Below, piece by piece: positions 56,832 through 64,000 of a stretch of 64,000 bases of DNA. Origin of the DNA: Artemisia argyi (lineage: Eukaryota; Streptophyta; Magnoliopsida; Asterales; Asteraceae); contig CM060709.1 in the NCBI GenBank assembly GCA_030686995.1, forward strand, positions 128,556,373 through 128,620,372. Direction: 5' to 3'. Positions within the stretch are counted from its first letter, which is position 1. The number at the start of each line of letters is the position of its first letter. The translations under genes were made by a program, and so were the position numbers. Below the pieces are notes generated by a model. It saw only the letters and a list, made by a program, of their open reading frames with translations, was not told where the DNA came from and did not search any database.

Positions 56832-59455
56832 GCGAGGTCACCTTTGAAATTAAGCTCTTTGGTCTTTAAGCATTCTTAAGTCTCTGTAGCTCGTAGGATC
56901 TGATTCTTCACTTTTCTTCACACATTGTACTTCAAGCAAGCGAACTTGTGATTTGAATTCCTTTGTGATATATGATCTTTGAGCTTCCTTAGAGATCATC
57001 AGCCAAAGTAAATCTCCAAGCTCATCCATAGTAGTAACGCCTTCATGTGATGTAGTGACTTTAGGACCATCATGCTCACACCCTTCTGGATCAGGAGACT
57101 TTGCATTAGAGTTGTGGATCAGGAGACTTTTTCATCAGAGTTGTGGAAACGTTGTTGGTAGTCTCTCAACATTTTTCGTAGCAAGTCTCTCATCTTCATT
57201 GATAGTGTGGAGGATGTGTGAGCATGAGGTATGGATTGACCCGATTCAGCTGGAAACTGGAGCCATCAACGCCATCTTTATATGTGTTCCTGAAATAAAA
57301 CAGTTAGCAATAAAGATAGAGAACGAACATGGCTTTGTCATTCGTTCTGCGAGGACAGACTACCCTCCGGTTTTGTGAAAACCGACCTGTGATCAGGTAG
57401 AGTCTCTTTTAGAGAAGACTCTCCTTGACAGGAATTTCCAGCTTGTAGTGATGAATTTTCCAAAGAATCCACTTTGGAATCTTCATACTTAGCATGTTCT
57501 CATATCAGAACGTCTCAAAGCAGACAACACGATAGAGTGAATCGGTGAATTGATATTCACGGATTGATGAAAAATTGATTTATAGAAATCACTCGCGTGT
57601 CGTATAATAAAAAAATTTTGAGACACGACGAGTGTTTTATACTTAGAATCACATTTCCATCAAAATACTTTTTGTTTGAAATATTGTCCACAATCAATGT
57701 GCTCGAAAAATTAGTTTGCGAGCACATTGAAGGGTTTTATCAAAAGTACCCGTCAATCCATATCCTGGAACAAGTTTGATTCAATATTGAATCGCACCAT
57801 TGTTGCTTTCCAGTTGTCACTTGATCATTGATCCAAGATGGATCTCACATGTCACCTACCAAGAGCTTGAAAGATGTTCGCTCTAGAAGGATTTCCATCC
57901 TCATTGTGAATATTTTCATATCACTCGGATGTTCTGGCAATACCACAAGGATAATGCGTAGGACTCTAAATATTTTATCTTATTTTCCACATAGTGTGAA
58001 ACAATAAGCATATTTGGAATGTGTCCTATCGAGATTTATGGATGATCTCATGGCTCTAGACTCAATAGTGTGTTTTGATCCGCTCCTGGAGACTGGGGAG
58101 GTGTCTCCTGTTTTAGGTATCAACATAGCTCGCAATGAGCGGTCGATACATTTCACAGGGTTCCCCGTGAGAATGAAACAAGTTCTTTTAAGAGAACTTG
58201 AATGGTTGGGAAGTTTAGTAGAGTGCGTCACTGGGTCCATGATGTCTTGTCTTCAATACCGGTGTTACCTTAGTAACCTCCAGTAGATTATGAATTGAAC
58301 CCGGTTTCTGCCCTAAGGTTGAATATTTGGAGGGCTATTTCTTTTCACCCTTTCTCATTTCAATTCTTTTTAATTCTTCAACCTCTTCAGTGCTTACCGA
58401 GACTTCACCACTAGAACCTTGTTGGGTTTGTTCCAGTCCTAGCTCTATCTCAGTTCGCACTCTTCCCTTTCTCACTTTTCTCCTTTTTTTCTAATCATTC
58501 CTAAGGACTTCTAATCTATCTATGGATTGTCCCTGGGAAGATCCTTCCGGTTTTGGTGGATCATGGGAACTTATACCTAACCTTAACCGTCCTTATAACT
58601 CCATGCATAAAGATAAATGGTCGGTCTTAGGTATTACTTCCACAAACGCCTTTTGCTCCCCCTCAATATGTGCATCGATATTCGAAAGTGTTTAGCACAT
58701 ACAAAAGATCACTTTTGATTATCAGATTTCATATTTAAATCACATTCTCTCCCCCGATCAAAAATTTCAAATCTTTCGAGATTTTTGATCTCAATTGATT
58801 TAAATAATTTAGAAAACGTTTTTGGGAGTGAAATGCGGTCAATTTTAATATTTTCTGATAAAAGGAACTTTTTCTAGCTCCCCCTCAAACTATGAGGGAG
58901 GTTGTTATGTGTTAGATTTGAAGAGTTTGCAAAAGATTCGAAGTTTTAACGAAAACTCTTTGAAAATTTACTCATTCTGACACATAACCATCACAAATCT
59001 TGCTTTTGTTTTGTACAAAGTGTGGGGAGTTTTGATGATACATGAAATTTTGAGAAATCACTCTCCCCCTCAATCAATGACGGATGTTTAACACATAAAT
59101 AAGTTATGTCATTGATTGAGTGAAAAAATTTATCAAAGTGTGAGTTCAAATTGATTTTCAATCAAAATCTCATGGTACCACCAAGTTTTGCACAAATACT
59201 TTCCGGAAAAATCATTGAAGAGAAAGTATTTGGCGATAAAAAGAAGACTTCTCTTCTTTATCAAGAAATAATGCACTGAAACGTACATTAGATCGAGGGT
59301 GCATGAATATAAAGTAATTCACGCTCGGATGAACGGCACCCTTTGCTAGGAACAACCGTCTTTTTGGCGACGTGTTTTCCTCATTTTTGAAAAACGGGTT
59401 GCTATCTAAAGTAATAGCAAGCCATAAAAAGACCAGGTTGTAGCCTGAAATGACT
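56832..59455 (-). other. Non-coding element interior, CTCCCCCTCAA-rich
   Basis: No protein is recognised on either strand. The phrase CTCCCCCTCAA or a close variant recurs at about 58660, 58745, 58880 and 59065. On the minus strand these read as TTGAGGGGGAG purine tracts, as in Sirevirus-type interiors. Short frames of 86-107 codons at 57055-57378, 57980-58286 and 59212-59475 have no recognisable features. Confidence 0.4.
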
Positions 59456-60705
59456 ATGATGCGTGGGAATTGCACCAGGCTTTACCTCTCGAGGGATCTC
59501 GAGAAGCTTACAACCCTCACCAGGCAGTGTACCTGATCGATGTAGTATAGTATAATGACAAGTACCGGGGGATTGATCGTTCTGCTAGGAATAGTGTCGC
59601 TAGGATTAGAAAACCTAAAGACTAGGTCTAGAGATGAGGGATGATTCTTTTTGTATTTTTATATTTTTTAGAAAGCAAGTAAAAATCTCGGGTTTGAAGG
59701 AGTTTGGCGGAATTAGTTGCTAGTCAACTAACCCAATATTAAGATGCAATCAAAATAAAATACTAGAAATGAAAATAAACTATATTAAACTAAAGTTGTG
59801 AGCAATATGTGGGAGAATTGTGTTTACTTAGATTTCACTACTCCCTAGATATCTTTTACACGTTAATTACTTGTTATAGTTGGGTGGATGATGGATTGTA
59901 TTCCTTAATACCAATGTTGCAAAACAAGGCCTACAAGGCCGATTAATCGCCGATTAGGTGCTACAAGGCAGCCAACCTTTCTAGTTTTTGTAAATCGGTC
60001 AAACAACTCGGTCAACCGTGGTCAACGACGGTTAACGGTGGTCAAGCTTGACTGAAACCTTCAAACCTTGTTGGAAATACCCAAAACTCACCATAAAATT
60101 GTTTAATAAGTTATACTTGTTTTTTATATCTATTTCAAGATGTTATTTAAGAAAAATCTTGCTAGTAATGCCTAAAATTTGCCGGAAATACCTAAAACTT
60201 GCCGGAAATATAGAAAACTTGTCAAAAATGTCAGTCCGATTAATCACCGATTAATCACGCCTAGACCGATTACAAGCTACAAGGGAGTCGAACGCCCAAC
60301 TACCGATTCACGATTTTTGCAACCATGCTTAATACCATTCATGGGGTGGCATACTTACTTCCCCAATCCTATGAGCGCCTACTTCACTCCTATGTCGAGC
60401 CGGCTAAGAAGCTCCTAACATGGGATCATTAGAATTTACTCATGCATTAAATACAACCAATAAAACCTAGTACACACCGGTTCATGTTTCCTAAGACGTT
60501 CAAGCATGTTACACAATGGAGATCTGCCAGTTTTCTTAAGCCTAACATTGAATTCATTAATCCAATACAAGCATAAACAAGTAATCAACACATAATTAAC
60601 ATCTAGGTTTCATTAGATCTAAGCAAACACAAGATAGATCTAGCCTAGCATGTTGAAATCAAGACAAGCACAAGATATAATCAACCAACACATAGACATA
60701 TTGAT
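59456..60705 (-). mobile_element. Gypsy-like LTR fragment homologous to 5690-6530
   Basis: In reverse orientation this matches about 5690-6530, with GGTTGTAAGCTTCTCGAGAT, GGTATTAAG and CTTAAGAAAACTGGCAG as landmarks. It is interrupted by the MITE at 59914-60327. The upstream promoter part is not conserved. Confidence 0.65.
59914..60327. mobile_element. MITE nested in the LTR fragment, TSD CTTAATACCA
   Basis: The ends are ATGTTGCAAAACAAGG and, reversed, CATGGTTGCAAAAATC. CTTAATACCA flanks both sides (59904-59913 and 60328-60337), and the homologous LTR at 6050-6075 is uninterrupted. Subterminal zones repeat CCGATTAATC, CGGTCAAC and TTGCCGGAAATAC words. Confidence 0.75.
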
Positions 60706-63700
60706 TGAATTAAGAGAAGAGTTATTGATTGATGCTAAACGGTCAACCTAATTGACCAGGGAATGGTCAACCAAGTCAAACTGCCTAGAATCAATCTCCG
60801 TTGAAGTATAGTGGCTTCCCCGGGTCGTTATGTCCCGACGAGGTGTGGATGGTATTAAAACAGGTCTTTGATCGGGTGAATCTGGACAGCAAGGGGAATA
60901 AGTGAGTTGTGATGATTACACTACTGGAATATAAAAGAAAATAGCTTAAATACACTATATTAATAAGACTGGAAAGTCTGAAAAACCAGAAACGTTTAAA
61001 ACTTAAAACGCGTACGTTCACGTTTAAATAAAACGTAAACGTACAAAATAAAAAGTGAAAACGGAAATCTGAAAACACCCAGGGGGTGAAAATGACTTTT
61101 TTACAAACTTAAGGGTAAAAGAAAATTTTTAGAAAAAGAAAATAAATTTTAACACTAATTAATTATTTAATATTAATTAAATACTAATTATTACTAATTA
61201 TTAATATTTAAACAACTTAAATATAATACAATATTATTTAAACACTAGAAAAATGAAAATAAACTTTCTAAAATTATAAAATAACTAAAAATAAGTTTTA
61301 AAATTAAAAATAAGTGTTTTTGTCTTTTTGTGCTTTTTCTATTAATTAATTACTAATTAATTATTAATTACCTAATTAAACTATTTTAAATTAAGAAAAA
61401 TAGAAAATGAACAGTAAAAATTACAAGAAAATTTCTAAAATTATTTTATATTATATAAAAGCTAGGAAAAATATAAAAACTAGGTTTTACTTAATAAAAA
61501 TTAATTATGCTATTTAAAACTAATTATTACTTAATAATTAATAAAACTAAGATTAATTCTAATAAATGCTAAATGATAAAATAAAAATCTAAAAAAATTA
61601 TTATAAATACTTTAATATAAGGGGAATTTAAAAAAAATATAAAATAGCTAAGTACTTAATATAAATTTAAAAATGAAAATTAAAATTAAATTACATTAAA
61701 TAGAAACTATCACTTAATATTAAATTATTTTTTTCTTGATTTTTATTTTACCAACCTATTTTATAACTAAAAAATAACAAATTTTGTGAAAACAAGTTTT
61801 TTATAACTTAAAAATAAGCTGTATGGAAAGCAAATAGCCCAACAGTTGACTAAAGTTGACCAAATGAGGAAATAAGCTAAAATCAGCTTAGGTGGGACCA
61901 ACAATGGGTAATTCTGACCCAAATAAGTTATATGAACTTGCTTAAGCCAGAAAATGCAAGTGGGGTCCACTGGATAAGCCAATAAGCTCAAATAAGCACT
62001 TATATTCTTGCTACTTAACTGAAAATTGGGACAGATTTTTGTGGCTAAAACAGGTGGGTCCCAGAGCTTTTATGGTCAAACAAAAGGTCAATAATTGGAG
62101 TATAGTAGGAGGGGGTGGAAAGAACCTAAGATGGGAGGCTGTGGACCATTATGGTGGCCAGAAAACCACCACCAAGTGGTGGTGGTGGGGGTGAAGTCTG
62201 CTGTCACAGGGGAGGGTGCAGCCCTGCAACCCACTTTGATCCAAGGTAGGATGCACAAAAAAAATCACTAAAATATAATGACTATGGGAACATGAAATTG
62301 AGCTGGTATACTTTGAATAGGAACAAGTTTCACAATCCAAATCAACACACAAAAATCAAAACAAATACTTGAACTTTTGAGATTTTCTGCACCAAGTAAC
62401 TTTGACTTTTCACATAAACTTAAGATTTTGACTTTGGCAAATTTTGATTGCTTCTACTGAACTTAAAACATGTTTCTAAGCTAAAACTAAGTTATTCTAA
62501 CCTACATCTACAAATTATGCGCTAGTGTAAGTGATTATGGGACCTAACTGTGTGACAGTTAACAATTGATGGGAATCATGTGGTCATTTTGACTTTTGGA
62601 GCTTAGACATACAAAGTTGATGATTGATATGTCTTACTACAACCTCAAGTAACCAAAGGAGACAATAAACAACAAGTAAACCACCTTGGTATGCAATGAA
62701 CCACTCAGACCCAAACACTCCTTCAACTATCATGATTTTTGGTTTTTGGAACAAGAAACTGATCTAATCCATGGAACTTATTCACAATGCCTTATTATGA
62801 TTATACAAACTTAATTAAACTCAGAAACTTAAGATTTTACTACAAATACCTACAATTCTCATTCATACATCCAAGTCAGTTAACTGAGGAACTTTCACAC
62901 AATGAGATCTAATAAACCACTAACCAATCTTAAACATCAATATAACTTAAATAAACCTGTTAAGTGGAAAGAAGCTTAAATAAGCAATAAAATAAGCCCT
63001 GATACAGTAACAGACAAACATTTAAGATTTTGCTTACAATGTGTCCTGTGAGGCTGCAGACAGAGAACCAAGCATTCAAACTAATCCTACTACCTCCCTC
63101 AAGGTACTAAACTAGATACCATCCTTCATTCCTCCTTCTCTGCTTCAATGCAAGTCTCACCATTTATTTAATTTTATTTTTTGATATTTTCTCTTTTGTG
63201 AGTTTTCTTAATTAAAATGAATAACACTGAGGTTGTAAGATTTAAATAAGTTCACCACACTTGCTGTAGCTTATATGAACATTAAATAGAAGCCTTTAAC
63301 ATTGTTTAAGCTAAATGGAGATTTTTACTTGAACAAAGGAAATCTGAAATTAAGCAAAAGGAACTGAAACTTTTATAAAATGAACTTGAGAAATACACTT
63401 AGAAAGCTGAGATTACAAGTTGCTTAAGCTAATTTGAACTAAAAAAACTATTAATTTCTAATTCGACATTGTAAATTTAAACTAAAAACTACTCTCTCTA
63501 GTTAACACCTGTGCTTCCATTTGTTTCTTCATTTATACACTTCAGGAATGACTTTTGGTTCTTTCCCACATCTCTTTTGGGCCTTTGGATGATTGGTGTT
63601 GATCTAGGCCGTTCAAAGTTTTTGGCGCCAACATTGCCTTTGTCTGTTTCCCTAAATAATTGAAGCCAGTGGTGTGATATTGGAGTGTAGTGGTTGTTTG

Positions 63701-64000
63701 GAGTGATAAGGGTGAGGGTTGAGTGTGTAGGAAGGGAAGCAGGCCTAGGGGAATGATGGTGTTGGTTTTGGTTTTAGCAGAAGTGGGGAGGTGGTGTGGA
63801 AGGGGAAGATCAAAGGGTGAGTTTGACTGGGGGGGGGGGGGTATTAAAATGGACGGGGTGTTGGTGGTGGGCTGATGGTTTGTAACTTGGGCCAAGGGTG
63901 TTTGTTGGGTTTGGAATTGGTTGGATCAGTTTTTAAATTACAAAGGGTGGTTTGGTTTTGTTTATTTCATGTTCCAAAATCACAAGGACCATTTATGTAA
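60706..64000. other. AT-rich region without recognisable genes
   Basis: About 61090-61760 is over 80 percent A+T with repeated TTAATTA and AAATTATT words. About 62100-62230 is GC-richer, with GGTGGTGG runs. A poly-G run lies at about 63827-63840. A 117-codon minus-strand frame at 63542-63895 is Pro/Thr/Ser-rich low-complexity and I do not call it. I could not assign this region to a named element. Confidence 0.4.

Noticed and set aside
57055..58286. Frames of 86-107 codons in the interior of the Copia-like element
   Set aside because: Overlapping frames on both strands, no domain, and the surrounding sequence looks non-coding.
63542..63895. 117-codon minus-strand Pro/Thr/Ser frame
   Set aside because: Low-complexity composition, a Pro run made by poly-G, no domain and no promoter evidence.

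Overview
The window reads as nuclear DNA of a eudicot plant, most likely an Asteraceae species. That placement is an inference from the style of the LINE zinc-knuckle remnant, the long-LTR elements and the P450 and F-box sequences; no marker gene fixes it. It is a repeat-dense intergenic landscape. I support one intact-looking host gene (an F-box protein, 33757-34821, minus), one decayed host gene (a CYP71-clan cytochrome P450, 27838-29460, minus), and many transposable elements of at least seven kinds, several with exact target-site duplications (TSDs).

Layout. 1-4846: part of a minus-strand LTR retrotransposon with a 3.5-kb LTR, initiator-tRNA-Met primer site and an acidic/coiled-coil ORF. 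4847-6530: 3' part and truncated LTR of a second element whose promoter carries an array of 11-bp dyads (TGACGGCGTCA). 6531-7200: 5'-truncated LINE end. About 8040-9610: minus-strand LTR with a similar dyad array (ATACGGCGTAT). 11665-19762: complete Sirevirus-like Copia element (TSD GTTTA) lacking pol but keeping a gag remnant and a second Pro/Ser-rich ORF preceded by a copy of the LTR promoter module. 20113-27450: an imperfect duplication whose second copy has been hit by a Mutator-type MITE, a Stowaway-like MITE, a 3.6-kb Mutator-like element (MULE) with 9-bp TSD and convergent genes, and a 341-bp Helitron. 27838-29460: P450 pseudogene. 29699-31094: a Mutator-type and a hAT-type MITE. 32765-33177: a possible MITE. 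33757-34821: F-box gene with a fold-back element beside its 5' end. 35559-37353: a hAT element with a nested Stowaway, then another GC-rich MITE. 40409-50115: a young non-coding LTR element with two ~4-kb LTRs around only 1.7 kb. 50121-53306: a Helitron end whose body carries exon fragments of three host genes (diacylglycerol kinase, LEUNIG-type corepressor, TGA-type bZIP). 53680-55877: decayed Copia 3' end. 56246-60705: further LTR pieces. 60706-64000: no recognisable gene.

The strongest leads are the convergent-gene MULE at 23275-26888, the multi-gene-capturing Helitron at 50121-53306, and the recurring design in which unrelated LTR promoters carry arrays of short GC-containing dyads just upstream of a TATA box. 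All element boundaries were read by eye from TSDs, terminal repeats, primer sites and polypurine tracts. Family names are from recognition, not from searches.
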